Assembly (NCBI GenBank): GCA_947627715.1
Contig: CANQXK010000008.1
Location: 16,815-80,814, forward strand
Direction of reading: 5' to 3'
DNA from: an uncultured Oscillospiraceae bacterium
GTDB lineage: Bacteria > Bacillota > Clostridia > Oscillospirales > Oscillospiraceae
Length of the DNA stretch: 64,000 bases
Shown here: positions 9,509 to 18,222 of the stretch, piece after piece
How positions within the stretch are numbered: the stretch's first letter is position 1
Layout of the letters: the number at the start of each line of letters is the position of its first letter
The notes under the pieces: generated by a model
What the model was told of the DNA's origin: nothing
The model's database searches: none
The model's input: only the letters and a program-made list of their open reading frames with translations
Program-made: the position numbers and the translations under genes

Positions 9509-9537
9509 AATTTACCATATCAGGACAAACTTTGCAA
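9509..9537 (-). promoter_or_regulatory. Probable sigma-A promoter of spo0A
   Basis: On the minus strand TTGCAA (9537-9532), 17-base spacer, TAAATT (9514-9509), in an AT-rich stretch 46 bases before the start. I did not find a clear 0A box (TGTCGAA) or sigma-H pair. Confidence 0.5.
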
Positions 9538-9632
9538 GAGCAAATTTACAATTTTTAGAAAACTTTCCGCCGTATTTCTAACTTTTTAGTGGTTTTCACT
9601 GATAAACCCCCACTAAATATTGTGTTAACATA

Positions 9633-9673
9633 AAAAGCTTCCGAATGCGACATTTTTCGCATCGGAAGCTTTT
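9633..9673 (-). terminator. Terminator of spoIVB
   Basis: AAAAGCTTCCGA-TGCGA pairs with TCGCATCGGAAGCTTTT with a single bulged A. Both ends finish in A or T runs. It separates spoIVB from spo0A, so the two are probably not one transcript. Confidence 0.8.
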
Positions 9674-9677
9674 CACG

Positions 9678-10682
9678 TCAGCGTGACGAGAGCATATTCT
9701 CAAGGAACACGCCGTAGCCCTTTTCCGGGTTGTTGATCAGGACGTGGGTGACGGCGCCGATGAGCTTGCCGTTTTGCAAAATGGGACTGCCGGACATACC
9801 CTGGACGATGCCGCCGGTGAGGGCGAGAAGGTCGGGGTCGGTGACCTTCAGCATCAGGTCCCGCCCGTCGTCGTTGCCCCGGTAGACGCGGGTGATCTCC
9901 ACGTCATACGTCCGCCGGGTCCCGGAGGCGTCGGAGATGATCTGGGCCTTTCCCGGCTTCACCTCCGAGGAGGCGGCGGTGGGGACGGCCTCGTAGCCGC
10001 AGAGCGCGCCCTCCGTCTTCCCGAAGATGCCCACGCCGCAGTTTTCGTCGATGGTCCCCAGCACGTGGGAGAAGTCGAAGCGCCCGCCCAGCTGTCCGGG
10101 GGACCCGGCGCGGCTCTTTGTCACGCCTGTCACCTCCGCCTCCAAGATCTGGCCCTCGCCCAACGGCACGGCTGCGCCGGAGACGGAGTCGGCGATGGAG
10201 TGGCCCAGCGCGCCGTATTCGCCGCTGTCCGGGTCATAATAGGTGACGGTGCCGATGCCCGTGAGGGAGTCGCGCACCCAGACGCCCAGGTACGCCCCGC
10301 CGCCGTCCCGATAAGGGGAGAGCGCCGCCTGGCGGGTCTCCTCCCCGCGGGTATAGGTGACGGTCACCGTTTCCCCGGCCCTGTCCACCAGCTCGCTCAT
10401 CCCGGCGGCGGAGTCGAACTCCACGCCGTCGATGGCGGTGATCACGTCCCCCGGCATGAGGCCCGCGTCCCTGGCGGGGGAGACGCGGCCGGCCTCTGTC
10501 TCAAACTCCGACAGCTCCGAGACCATCACGCCCCTGGTCCTGACGGAGATCCCCACGGCCTCGCCCACGGGCACAAGGGCTGCGCCCGGCTCCGCCGCCC
10601 ACGCGGCGGTGGAGACTAAAAAAGCGGCGATGGCCGAGACCGCAAGCCCCGCCGCCCGTTTCTTGATTTGTAAAGCTTCCAT
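9678..10682 (-). CDS. spoIVB: SpoIV B peptidase (S55), sigma-K checkpoint protease
   Basis: Forespore-made serine protease that crosses into the intermembrane space and signals pro-sigma-K processing in the mother cell. The 334-residue protein has an N-terminal hydrophobic export segment (about 8-30) and a PDZ domain (about 75-125, with AGLMPGDVITAIDG). The S55 protease domain follows, with the histidine in GALGHSI and the nucleophile in VQGMSGSPI near residue 295. It is shorter than the Bacillus protein (about 425) but has every core block. It sits directly upstream of spo0A, the standard order. A possible sigma-G -10 (CATAGTA on the minus strand near 10733) lies upstream, without a convincing -35. 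Confidence 0.94.
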   Translation of the reverse strand: MEALQIKKRAAGLAVSAIAAFLVSTAAWAAEPGAALVPVGEAVGISVRTRGVMVSELSEFETEAGRVSPARDAGLMPGDVITAIDGVEFDSAAGMSELVDRAGETVTVTYTRGEETRQAALSPYRDGGGAYLGVWVRDSLTGIGTVTYYDPDSGEYGALGHSIADSVSGAAVPLGEGQILEAEVTGVTKSRAGSPGQLGGRFDFSHVLGTIDENCGVGIFGKTEGALCGYEAVPTAASSEVKPGKAQIISDASGTRRTYDVEITRVYRGNDDGRDLMLKVTDPDLLALTGGIVQGMSGSPILQNGKLIGAVTHVLINNPEKGYGVFLENMLSSR

Positions 10683-10873
10683 TTTCTACCCCTGCTCCCC
10701 ATGAATTTAAGGCCCTTCACGGCCCTCCCTTACTATGTCCCGCGGACGTGGGAAGCGGCGTAGCAATAGTTTTCGCTTTTGGACTGGCGGATATTCACTT
10801 TCCGCTTTCCCCGCGGCTTTCGCGCTCCGGCGGGGGAATGATTTGCGTCCGCTTCAGAAAAACGCATGGCCGG

Positions 10874-10902
10874 ACTTTTCCAAAATGAAAACGCATAGGA
10901 TA
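10874..10902 (+). promoter_or_regulatory. Sigma-K-like promoter of the M14 peptidase gene
   Basis: ACT (10874-10876), 17-base spacer, then CATAGGATA (10894-10902). This fits the Bacillus sigma-K pattern AC-N16/17-CATANNNTA. No sigma-A -35/-10 pair is visible here. GGGAGG precedes the start codon by about six bases. Confidence 0.5.
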
Positions 10903-10931
10903 GGGGGAGAATAAAGAATCGGGAGGTCTGT

Positions 10932-12221
10932 ATGGCTGACTATAAGATCCTGAGACAGGGCGCGCGGGGGCCGTTTGTACAGCTTTTGCAGCTGGCGCTG
11001 ACCAGGGCGGGCTTCTACAGCGGGAGCATCGACGGGGCCTTCGGCCCGCGCACCTACGCTTCGCTCAGGGCGTATCAAAACGCCTTTGGGCTGGCCCCGG
11101 ACGGCGTGGCGGGGCCGCTCACCTGGGCCTCGCTGGAGAGCTGGCTCACCGGGTATTTTTTCCGCACCGTCCGCCCCGGCGACACGCTCTACTCCCTTGC
11201 CAGGGCCTACGGCTCCACGGTGCTGGCGCTGGAGACCGCCAACCCCGGCCTGGACCCGCTGCGCCTTGGGGTGGGCACGCGCCTGACGGTGCCGCGCCCC
11301 TTCGACGTGGTCTCCGGGGAGGTGGCCTTCACGCCCGCGTACCTGGACCTGTGCGTCCGGGGCCTGGCGGCCCGCTACCCCTTCATCAGGGCCTCCGCCG
11401 CGGGGAGCAGCGTCATGGGGCGGCGTCTCCACCTTTTGACCATGGGCAGCGGGTCAAACCAGGTCTTCTATAACGCCGCCCACCACGCCAACGAGTGGAT
11501 CACCAGCCCGCTTTTGATGAAATTTCTGGAAAAATACGCAAAAAGCTACGCCCTGGGGTCCACGGTGTTCGGGCAGAGCGCCCGGAGCCTTTTTGAGGTG
11601 ACCACCTTATATATGATGCCCATGGTCAACCCCGACGGCGTGGCGCTGGTGACCGGGGAGTTGGAGGACGGGCCGTATTTCGAGCGCGCCCGCCAGATCG
11701 GGGCGGACTATCCCGCCATCGCCTTCCCCGGCGGCTGGAAGGCCAACATCAACGGCGTGGACCCCAACCTCCAATATCCCGCCGGGTGGAACGAGGCGCG
11801 GGAGATCAAGTTCGCACAGGGGTATGTTACCCCGGCGCCGCGAGATTATGTGGGGGCCGCGCCCCTGGAGATCCCGGAGAGCCGCGCCGCCTACAACCTC
11901 ACCAGGAAGCACGATTTCACCCTCACCCTCTCCTATCACACCCAGGGGAGAGTCATTTATTGGAAATATTTAGACTACCTCCCGCCGGATTCCTATGAGA
12001 TCGCCCGGCGGTTCGCGGCTGTCAGCGGCTACGCGGTGGAGCTGACGCCCACGGCCAGCGGTTACGCCGGCTACAAGGACTGGTTCATCCAGGACTATGA
12101 CCGGCCCGGCTACACCATCGAGGCCGGGGTGGGGACCGCCCCGCTGCCCCTTTCCCAGCTCCCCGACATCTACGCCGAGAACGAGGGTATCCTGACCCTG
12201 GGCCTGACGGCGACGCTGTGA
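10932..12221 (+). CDS. M14 zinc carboxypeptidase with PG-binding and LysM domains
   Basis: Predicted gamma-D-glutamyl-diamino acid endopeptidase acting on peptidoglycan stem peptides. Domains in order: peptidoglycan_binding_1 (about 8-70, with FGPRTYASLRAYQ), one LysM (about 78-121, RPGDTLYSLARAYGS), then peptidase M14 (about 130-429). Zinc ligands are H185 and E188 in HHANE and the histidine in SYHTQG; the catalytic glutamate is in YTIEAG. There is no signal peptide, as in mother-cell spore coat or cortex enzymes that bind spore peptidoglycan from outside. The sigma-K-like promoter upstream agrees with late mother-cell expression (inference). It stands alone, divergent from spoIVB and convergent with upp. 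Confidence 0.88.
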   Translation: MADYKILRQGARGPFVQLLQLALTRAGFYSGSIDGAFGPRTYASLRAYQNAFGLAPDGVAGPLTWASLESWLTGYFFRTVRPGDTLYSLARAYGSTVLALETANPGLDPLRLGVGTRLTVPRPFDVVSGEVAFTPAYLDLCVRGLAARYPFIRASAAGSSVMGRRLHLLTMGSGSNQVFYNAAHHANEWITSPLLMKFLEKYAKSYALGSTVFGQSARSLFEVTTLYMMPMVNPDGVALVTGELEDGPYFERARQIGADYPAIAFPGGWKANINGVDPNLQYPAGWNEAREIKFAQGYVTPAPRDYVGAAPLEIPESRAAYNLTRKHDFTLTLSYHTQGRVIYWKYLDYLPPDSYEIARRFAAVSGYAVELTPTASGYAGYKDWFIQDYDRPGYTIEAGVGTAPLPLSQLPDIYAENEGILTLGLTATL

Positions 12222-12268
12222 CGCGGTTTGCAAAAAAGGCCCGCGCCCCGGCAGAGGGGAACAGGCAG

Positions 12269-12305
12269 AAAAAATCCGTGAATTTTGCAAATTCACGGAT
12301 TTTTT
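12269..12305. terminator. Bidirectional terminator between M14 peptidase and upp
   Basis: 17-base perfect arms 12269-12285 and 12289-12305 around a TGC loop. The A run on one end and T run on the other make it work in both directions for the two convergent genes. The inner GTGAATTT-TGC-AAATTCAC resembles the palindromes at 8409 and 36654. Confidence 0.88.
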
Positions 12306-12366
12306 ATAGGTTTTTTGGAAACGGTCCGGCCGCCGCGCTCACAGGGGAGAGAGGAACGCCGTCCCC

Positions 12367-12996
12367 TTATTTCGTCCCGAAGATGCGGTCGCCCGCGTCG
12401 CCAAGGCCGGGGACGATGTAGGCGTGGTCGTTGAGCTTCTCGTCCACGGCGGCCACGTAGATGTCCACGTCCGGGTGGTCGCGGCGGATGACGGCCACGC
12501 CCTCCGGGGCGGCGATGATGTCCACTAAGGTGATGTCCTTGCAGCCGTACTCCTTGATGAAGTTGATGGCCGCAGAGGCGGAGCCGCCGGTGGCCAGCAT
12601 GGGGTCCACGATGATGACGGAGCTTTCGGCGATGTCGTCAGGCATCTTGCAGTAGTACTTGATAGGCTCGTGGGTGTCCGGGTCGCGGAAGAGGCCGATG
12701 TGGCCCACGCGGGCGGAGGGCAGGAGCTTGAGCATGGGGTCCACCATGCCAAGTCCCGCGCGCAGGATGGGGACGATGGTGATCTTCTGGTCGCCCAGAG
12801 TGCGCACGCGGGCGGTGCCCACAGGCGTCTCCACGGTGGTCTCCACGGTGGGGAGGCCGCGTGTGGCCTCGTAGCACATGAGGGTGGAGATCTCCGCTAC
12901 GATCTCACGAAATTCCTTGACGCCTGTGTCCTTGTCCCGAAGGATGGACAGCTTGTGATGGATGAGGGGGTGGTCGAGTACATGAAGCTCTGCCAT
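12367..12996 (-). CDS. upp: Uracil phosphoribosyltransferase
   Basis: Salvages uracil with PRPP to give UMP in the cytosol. 209 residues, the standard length. The PRPP-binding loop is [11 protein letters not shown] near 131-141, and the C-terminal uracil-binding [12 protein letters not shown] is intact. GGAGGA lies about nine bases before the ATG. It follows tsaB on the same strand after 40 bases and probably shares its transcript. No PyrR-type attenuator is visible before it. Confidence 0.95.
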   Translation of the reverse strand: MAELHVLDHPLIHHKLSILRDKDTGVKEFREIVAEISTLMCYEATRGLPTVETTVETPVGTARVRTLGDQKITIVPILRAGLGMVDPMLKLLPSARVGHIGLFRDPDTHEPIKYYCKMPDDIAESSVIIVDPMLATGGSASAAINFIKEYGCKDITLVDIIAAPEGVAVIRRDHPDVDIYVAAVDEKLNDHAYIVPGLGDAGDRIFGTK

Positions 12997-13036
12997 GATG
13001 GGTTCCTCCGTTTGTGTAGTGATGATTTTTAATATT

Positions 13037-13732
13037 TTATTGATCTTTCAGCTTTTCCAACCGCTCGCGCTCCGCCTGGGAGAGGCGGAGGTAGTTGGGC
13101 GTCAGGTCGTCCGCCGGCTCCGGGGTCCGGCCCTGGGCGGCCCTGGCGACGCCCCAGGCGGTCTGCAAAAGCAGCGGTTCCGGGGCCAGGCGGGCGGGCA
13201 GACTCTCCGCCAGGAATCTATTATAGCACAGTTTCGCGCCGTCTCCAACAAAAAAATACGGAATTTTTTCTTTTTTTGCCTCTGCGGCCAGCTCGTCCAG
13301 GGAGATGGCCCGGTCCTGGGTGAGGCGCAGGGGGGTCTCCCCCTCAAACCGAAAGAGCGCGTTGTAGATCTGGCCCCTCCGGGCGTCCATGGCGGGGCAG
13401 ACGATCTCCCCCCCGCGCCCCGCGCCGTGATAGGCCATGGCCTCTAAGGTGGAGACGCCGATGCAGGGCTTGTCCGCGCCCCAGCACAGGCCCTTGGCCG
13501 CCGCCACGCCGATGCGCACGCCGGTGAAGGAGCCGGGTCCTTTGGCCACCGCCACCGCGTCCACGTCCGAGACGGTCATATCAAGGCTTGAGAGCAGCTC
13601 CTGGGCCATTTTCAGGAGCGTCCGCGAGTGGGTGAGGCCGCTGGCCTGAAAGAACTGGGAGACCAGCGCGCCGTCCTCCGTGAGGGCGACGCTGGCGGCC
13701 CTGGCGGAGGATTCAATAGCCAGTATTCTCAA
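13037..13732 (-). CDS. tsaB: t6A37 tRNA threonylcarbamoyltransferase complex subunit TsaB
   Basis: Non-catalytic ASKHA-fold scaffold that pairs with TsaD and TsaE to place threonylcarbamoyl on A37 of ANN-decoding tRNAs. 231 residues, beginning [17 protein letters not shown], with the SFTGVRIG block near 68-75 typical of TsaB. The metal-binding HxxxH of TsaD is absent, as expected. It overlaps tsaE by four bases, the usual tsaE-tsaB pair. The other t6A genes in this window are a TsaD-like gene at 20545 and tsaC at 59425. Confidence 0.92.
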   Translation of the reverse strand: MRILAIESSARAASVALTEDGALVSQFFQASGLTHSRTLLKMAQELLSSLDMTVSDVDAVAVAKGPGSFTGVRIGVAAAKGLCWGADKPCIGVSTLEAMAYHGAGRGGEIVCPAMDARRGQIYNALFRFEGETPLRLTQDRAISLDELAAEAKKEKIPYFFVGDGAKLCYNRFLAESLPARLAPEPLLLQTAWGVARAAQGRTPEPADDLTPNYLRLSQAERERLEKLKDQ

Positions 13733-14151
13733 AAACGACCGCCTCCCGTGACGACGATTTTGCGGGTCCTCTCGCCGGTTTTCTCAATGCGCACGTGAAC
13801 GGCGTCCTCCGGCATGGCGTCCTCCACATTCTCCGTCCACTCCACACAGCACACGCCGCCCCGCTCCAGGTAGTCCTCCCAGCCGATCTCGAAAAGCTCC
13901 TCAGAGGAGGCCAGCCGGTACATATCGAAGTGGAAAAGGGGGACCCGTCCGGGGTACTCGTTGACGATGGTGAAGGTGGGGGAGGAGACCCGCGCCTCGA
14001 TGCCCAGCCCACGGGCGACGCCGCGGATGAAGGCCGTCTTGCCCGCCCCCAGGTCCCCATGGAAGGCCAGCACGTCGCCGGGCCTCAGCGCCTGGGCAAG
14101 CTCCGCCCCGGCGTCCGCCGTCTCCTCTTCGCAGGCCGTCTCAATAACCAT
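13729..14151 (-). CDS. tsaE: tRNA threonylcarbamoyladenosine biosynthesis ATPase TsaE
   Basis: P-loop ATPase that drives turnover of the TsaBD complex. 140 residues with Walker [11 protein letters not shown] near 32-41, [11 protein letters not shown] near 56-66, and the YRL and CVEW blocks that follow. The gene leads the tsaE-tsaB-upp run on the minus strand and diverges from the spoIIIA operon. No clear promoter was found for it in the 284-base gap. Confidence 0.93.
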   Translation of the reverse strand: MVIETACEEETADAGAELAQALRPGDVLAFHGDLGAGKTAFIRGVARGLGIEARVSSPTFTIVNEYPGRVPLFHFDMYRLASSEELFEIGWEDYLERGGVCCVEWTENVEDAMPEDAVHVRIEKTGERTRKIVVTGGGRF

Positions 14152-14322
14152 GTCCGCACCTCAAAAAACCGCGTGGATTTGCGCGGAAGGCCCGCCGCCC
14201 CCCGCTTTCCCCCTATTATATCAAATCAGGAGGACGGTTACAAGGGCGGCGGACAAAAAATCTTTCCGGCTGAAAGAAAAGGAATCTTAATAATATATTA
14301 ATTATTTATACTTAAATACTAC

Positions 14323-14351
14323 TTGACAATACGACGGTTTTGTGGTAAAGT
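14323..14351 (+). promoter_or_regulatory. Sigma-A-like promoter upstream of spoIIIAA
   Basis: TTGACA (14323-14328), 17-base spacer, TAAAGT (14346-14351). The consensus is good, but the spoIIIA operon is normally sigma-E dependent and a better placed sigma-E-like pair lies just downstream. It may give low vegetative or antisense-balancing transcription (inference). Confidence 0.5.
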
Positions 14352-14381
14352 AAGCTTGTACCACTTTAAAAGGAATTTTCC

Positions 14382-14410
14382 GTATAAACCCCCGCCGCGG
14401 CGCATAGACT
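14382..14410 (+). promoter_or_regulatory. Sigma-E-like promoter of the spoIIIA operon
   Basis: GTATAAA (14382-14388), 14-base spacer, CATAGACT (14403-14410), matching the mother-cell sigma-E pattern (ATA near -35, CATACAnT at -10). It lies 25 bases before the spoIIIAA ATG, which has AAAGGAGG in front. Confidence 0.65.
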
Positions 14411-14435
14411 GGAGCATCACAAAGGAGGCGGGCTT

Positions 14436-15362
14436 ATGACGGACATGGATATGCAGGCGGCCCGGTACGATGCGGCGGTCCTGCTGCTGCCCCACGCCCT
14501 CCGGGAGAGGGCCAGGGAGCTTCCCGTCCACGACAGGGCGGCGGCGGAGGAGCTGCGGCTCCGGGTGGGCAGGCCCCTGAGCGTGCTGCTGCCCCAGGGG
14601 GAGCGGGAGCTGGGGGCGGAGAGCGTCACCCGGCGGGAGCTGGAGCTTTTGGTGGAGATCGCCACGGGGGCGTCGGTCCAGTCGAGCCGGCGGGAGCTGC
14701 AAAACGGCTACATATCCTGCCGGGGCGGCTGCCGCATCGGCCTGTGCGGGAGCGTCTATCTCGATGAGGGACAGATGGCGGGCTACAGCGCCTACTCCTC
14801 CGCCGCGGTGAGGATCGCCCGGGAGAAGCGGGGCGTGGCGGATGGGCTGCTGCCGGGGCTTTGGCGGGAGGGGCGGTTTCGCTCCACGCTGATCATCGCC
14901 CCGCCCGGCGGGGGGAAGACCACGCTGCTGCGGGAGCTGGTGAGAAAGCTCTCCACCTCCGGCCCCGCCCGGCCCGGCCTTCGCGTGGCGCTGTGCGACG
15001 AGCGGGGGGAGATCGCGGGCCTGTGGGAGGGGCGGCCCCAGCTGGACGTGGGCGAGCGGACGGACGTTTTAGACGCCTGCCCCAAGGCCAGGGCCGTCCT
15101 GACGGTGCTGCGCTCCATGAACCCCCAGGTCATCGCCCTGGACGAGATCACGGACCCGGAGGACGTGGCGGCGGTGGAGCGGGCGCGCAACTGCGGCGTG
15201 GCGCTCCTTGCCACCGCCCACGCCTCAGACTTGGAGGACCTGACGGCCCGCCCCCTTTACCGGGATATGCTGTGCGGGAACGTCTTTGAGAACATTGTGA
15301 CCATCCGCGTCCGCAACGGGCGCAGGGAGTATACGGTAGACAGCGGGAGGCGTGGAAAATGA
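14436..15362 (+). CDS. spoIIIAA: Stage III sporulation protein AA (ATPase)
   Basis: Secretion-type ATPase of the SpoIIIA-SpoIIQ channel that connects mother cell and forespore. 308 residues with Walker A APPGGGKTT near 154-162, Walker B-like VIALDEITD near 231-239 and the CRGGCRIGLCG block near 90-100. It is the first gene of an eight-gene operon whose members mostly overlap. The AAAGGAGG site fixes the ATG. The last four bases overlap spoIIIAB. Confidence 0.95.
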   Translation: MTDMDMQAARYDAAVLLLPHALRERARELPVHDRAAAEELRLRVGRPLSVLLPQGERELGAESVTRRELELLVEIATGASVQSSRRELQNGYISCRGGCRIGLCGSVYLDEGQMAGYSAYSSAAVRIAREKRGVADGLLPGLWREGRFRSTLIIAPPGGGKTTLLRELVRKLSTSGPARPGLRVALCDERGEIAGLWEGRPQLDVGERTDVLDACPKARAVLTVLRSMNPQVIALDEITDPEDVAAVERARNCGVALLATAHASDLEDLTARPLYRDMLCGNVFENIVTIRVRNGRREYTVDSGRRGK

Positions 15363-15871
15363 GGCTTCTGGGAGCGGCGCTGGTGATCCTGGCCACAGGC
15401 TCCATGGGGGCGCTGGGCGTGGCGGCTCTGCGCCGGAGGGTGAAGGTGCTGGAGGCGCTGGTGATCTCCCTCCAGCTGATGGAGAGTGAGATCTGCACCC
15501 GCATGGCCACCATGCGGGAGGTGCTGGATATGCTCTCCAGGGAGGCCCCGGTTTGCGTCCGGGGCCTCTATCGGAGGGCCTTCGGGGGGCTGGCGGCCCT
15601 GGGCCGCTGTTCCTTTTCCGCCATCTGGCGCATGGCGGTGGAGAAGAGCCGCGAGCTGCGTCTGAGGCCGGAGGAGGCGGAGACGCTGACGAGCCTGGGC
15701 CTCTCTTTGGGCCGCTACGACGTGGGCGAACAGGCCCAGGCCATCAGCCGGGCCAGAGGGAGGCTGGAGGCCGCCCTCCGCCAGGCGGAGACGGAGCGGG
15801 ACCGGGACTGGAAGCTCCACGCCTTTTTCGGGCTGGCGTCGGGGCTTTTCGCGGTGATCCTCCTGCTTTGA
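15359..15871 (+). CDS. spoIIIAB: Stage III sporulation protein AB
   Basis: Membrane component of the SpoIIIA channel, related to type II/IV secretion F-type platform proteins. 170 residues: N-terminal membrane segment (about 2-23), a helical middle with LMESEICTRMATM, and a C-terminal membrane segment (about 151-170, FGLASGLFAVILLL). It overlaps spoIIIAA by four bases. An unusual 139-base gap follows before spoIIIAC. Confidence 0.92.
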   Translation: MRLLGAALVILATGSMGALGVAALRRRVKVLEALVISLQLMESEICTRMATMREVLDMLSREAPVCVRGLYRRAFGGLAALGRCSFSAIWRMAVEKSRELRLRPEEAETLTSLGLSLGRYDVGEQAQAISRARGRLEAALRQAETERDRDWKLHAFFGLASGLFAVILLL

Positions 15872-16010
15872 GGGCCGCCTGGAGCGCCCATTCAGCCGCG
15901 CCTGCGGCACCATCACAGTCCCCGCCGCCAAAAAGCGCGGCGGGAGAGAAGGAGAGCGGCCAGGTCCCTCCTCCCCGGCGGGGGGCGGGAGCGGGCCGGC
16001 GACGACGGAA

Positions 16011-16235
16011 ATGAACGTAGACCTGATTTTTAAAATTGCCGCCGTGGGGATCCTGGTGGCGGTTTTGAACCTGCTCCTGGGCAGGTCCGGGCGGGACGAG
16101 CAGGCGCTGATGACCACCATTGCGGGGCTTGTGGTGGTCCTGGTGGTCCTGCTGCGGGAGATCTCCACGCTTTTTGACCTGATCAAGTCCCTCTTCGGCC
16201 TTGTGGGCCTGCCGGCAGCGCCATGGAGCTTTTGA
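16011..16235 (+). CDS. spoIIIAC: Stage III sporulation protein AC
   Basis: Small two-helix membrane protein of the channel complex. 74 residues: first membrane segment about 4-23, second about 34-52, then the conserved REISTLFDLIK. The ribosome site is weak (GGAA close to the ATG). The end overlaps spoIIIAD by 13 bases. The unexplained 139-base gap before it contains a GCCGC/GCGGC hairpin, so translation may need re-initiation from an independent site. Confidence 0.9.
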   Translation: MNVDLIFKIAAVGILVAVLNLLLGRSGRDEQALMTTIAGLVVVLVVLLREISTLFDLIKSLFGLVGLPAAPWSF

Positions 16236-16618
16236 TCAAAACCGCCGCCGTGTGCGTGCCGGCGGCGCTGATCGCGGGGGCGCTCAAAAAGGACAGCCCC
16301 GTGATGTCCATGCTCATCGCCCTGGCGGCGGTGTGCGTCATCACCTTCTCCGCCCTGGGCGCCGTCCGGGAGATCTCCGCCTTTGTGGGGGACGTGGCGG
16401 AGGAGGCGGGCGTCTCCAACGCGGTCCTGGCGGCGCTTTTGAAGACCGTGGGCATTGCCCTCATCGCGCGTGTGGCCTCCGACCTCTGCCGGGACGCCGG
16501 CCTTGGGGCGGCGGCTTCGGCCTGCGAGCTTGCGGGGACGGCGGGGGCGCTCTATGCCGCCCTCCCGCTGATGCGCGGCGTGTTCCGCATGATCCGGGAG
16601 CTTCTATGGACAAGCTGA
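16223..16618 (+). CDS. spoIIIAD: Stage III sporulation protein AD
   Basis: Membrane protein of the channel, 131 residues, with hydrophobic segments at about 5-22, 28-55 and 65-85 and the conserved GVSNAVLAALLKTVGIALIAR block. It overlaps both neighbours by 13 bases, which suggests tightly coupled translation. Confidence 0.92.
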   Translation: MELLIKTAAVCVPAALIAGALKKDSPVMSMLIALAAVCVITFSALGAVREISAFVGDVAEEAGVSNAVLAALLKTVGIALIARVASDLCRDAGLGAAASACELAGTAGALYAALPLMRGVFRMIRELLWTS

Positions 16619-17721
16619 GGGGATTTCGGAGGCTGGCCGCCCTTGCCGCGGCGCTCCTGCTGGCCGCCGCCTGCGCCCCTGCGGCCCTGGCCGCCGCGGC
16701 GGGGCAGGAGGCGGAGGAGATCACCGGCGCGGACGCGCTGCGCCAGGCCCTTCCGGGACAGGCGCGGGAGGTGCTGGAGGGCGGGTCCTGGACGGATACG
16801 GCCGGGGCGCTGGAGCGGACGCTGAAGGAGGCGGCGGAGACCGCCCTCCGGGACGCCTTCCGCCCCGCCCTGGCTACGGCGGTGGCGGTGCTGGCCGCCG
16901 CCATGCTCTGCTCCGTCGCCGGGGGCCTTGCCGGGGAGCGGGAGCAGGGGATAGATTATGTAAACTTAATCGGCGTTTTGGCGGTGGCCTCCTGCGCCGC
17001 CGGGAGCTTCGCCACGCTGATGGGGGAGGCCCAGGCGTTGACGGAGGACCTGACGGACCTGGGGACCATGCTGCTGCCGGTGCTGGCCTCCTGCTCCGCC
17101 GTCACAGGGGCGGCGGCGACGGGGGCGGCGAAGTACGCCGCGTCCTCGCTCTTTTTGAACCTCCTGGGGACGGCGGCGAAAAAGCTCATCGTGCCGCTGA
17201 TCTATATGTACCTGGCGGCGTCTCTGGGGCAGGCGGCGTTCGGGGGGAGCGGCGGCGTGGCGGGGCTTATCCAGAAGGCAGTGAAGCACGCGCTGACGGC
17301 GGCGGTGCTGGCCTTCACGGTGTACATCTCCGCCGTGAGCCTCATCGCCTCCTCGGCGGACGCGGTGACGGTGAAGCTGACGCGGACCGCCATCTCCACG
17401 CTCCTGCCGGTGGTGGGAGGCATGGTGGCCGACGCCTCCGACGCGCTGGCCTCCGGGGTGGGGGCGCTCCGGGGCGTGGCGGGGGCCGCCGGGGTGGTGG
17501 CCGTGGCGGCGGTCTGCGCCGGGCCTGTGCTGAAGCTTCTGCTGAACGCGGCGCTTTTGTCCGCGGCCTCCCTGCTGGCCGGGACCGTGGCCCCCAAGCC
17601 CCTGACGTCGTTCATCGCCGCCGTGTCGTCGGCCTACTCGCTGATGCTGGCGCTGGCGGGGACGGAGGCGGCGATTTTGGCCATATCGGTGATCTCCGCG
17701 GCCAAGGCCGTGGGGGGTTGA
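16606..17721 (+). CDS. spoIIIAE: Stage III sporulation protein AE
   Basis: Polytopic membrane protein of the channel, 371 residues from the ATG at 16606. The open frame runs further upstream, but residues before MDKLRGFRR are the shifted spoIIIAC/AD genes. N-terminal signal-like segment (about 8-32), then at least six hydrophobic segments, with the typical VTVKLTRTAISTLLPVVGGMVADA block near 250. It overlaps spoIIIAD by 13 bases. Confidence 0.92.
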   Translation: MDKLRGFRRLAALAAALLLAAACAPAALAAAAGQEAEEITGADALRQALPGQAREVLEGGSWTDTAGALERTLKEAAETALRDAFRPALATAVAVLAAAMLCSVAGGLAGEREQGIDYVNLIGVLAVASCAAGSFATLMGEAQALTEDLTDLGTMLLPVLASCSAVTGAAATGAAKYAASSLFLNLLGTAAKKLIVPLIYMYLAASLGQAAFGGSGGVAGLIQKAVKHALTAAVLAFTVYISAVSLIASSADAVTVKLTRTAISTLLPVVGGMVADASDALASGVGALRGVAGAAGVVAVAAVCAGPVLKLLLNAALLSAASLLAGTVAPKPLTSFIAAVSSAYSLMLALAGTEAAILAISVISAAKAVGG

Positions 17722-17739
17722 GGAAAGGGGGAGAGACCT

Positions 17740-18222
17740 GTGCTGGACGCTCTGCGGGGGTGGGTCCTGACCATCACGGCCACGGCGCTTTTGTGCGCCC
17801 TGGCCAGGGCGCTGACGCCGAAAAACGGAAAGAAGGCCGTGGGCGTGGCGTGCGCCTTCGCCATGATGGCGGCCATGCTGGGCATCTGCGGGGACGTGGA
17901 CGCCCTGGGCGTGGGGATGTACGTGGAGCAATACCGCGCCCAGGCGGACGAGACGGTAAAAAACGCCCAGGAGCGGGCCAGAAGCGAGACAAGATTTATC
18001 ATAGAGGCCCGGTGCGAGGCATATATATTGGACAAAGCCGCCGCGCTGGGCGTACCGCTTGACGGCGTGTCCGTCACGGCCAAATGGAGCGGCGAGGGGT
18101 TTTGGTACCCGGACGGGTGCGCGCTGAGGGGGGATGAGAGCCGTGAGTTGTCGAGGGTCATAGAGGCCGAGCTTGGAATCAGCATGGAAAAACAGATCTG
18201 GAGCACACAGGATGGAACATAA
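17740..18222 (+). CDS. spoIIIAF: Stage III sporulation protein AF
   Basis: Channel component, 160 residues. It starts with GTG preceded by AAAGGGGGAG. Two N-terminal membrane segments (about 6-24 and 32-50) are followed by a soluble domain that in Bacillus forms a ring-building-motif-like fold. It overlaps spoIIIAG by 11 bases. Confidence 0.9.
   Translation: MLDALRGWVLTITATALLCALARALTPKNGKKAVGVACAFAMMAAMLGICGDVDALGVGMYVEQYRAQADETVKNAQERARSETRFIIEARCEAYILDKAAALGVPLDGVSVTAKWSGEGFWYPDGCALRGDESRELSRVIEAELGISMEKQIWSTQDGT

Noticed and set aside
16201..16605. Upstream extension of spoIIIAE
   Set aside because: The extra residues are spoIIIAC and spoIIIAD read in another frame; the typical SpoIIIAE start is at 16606.
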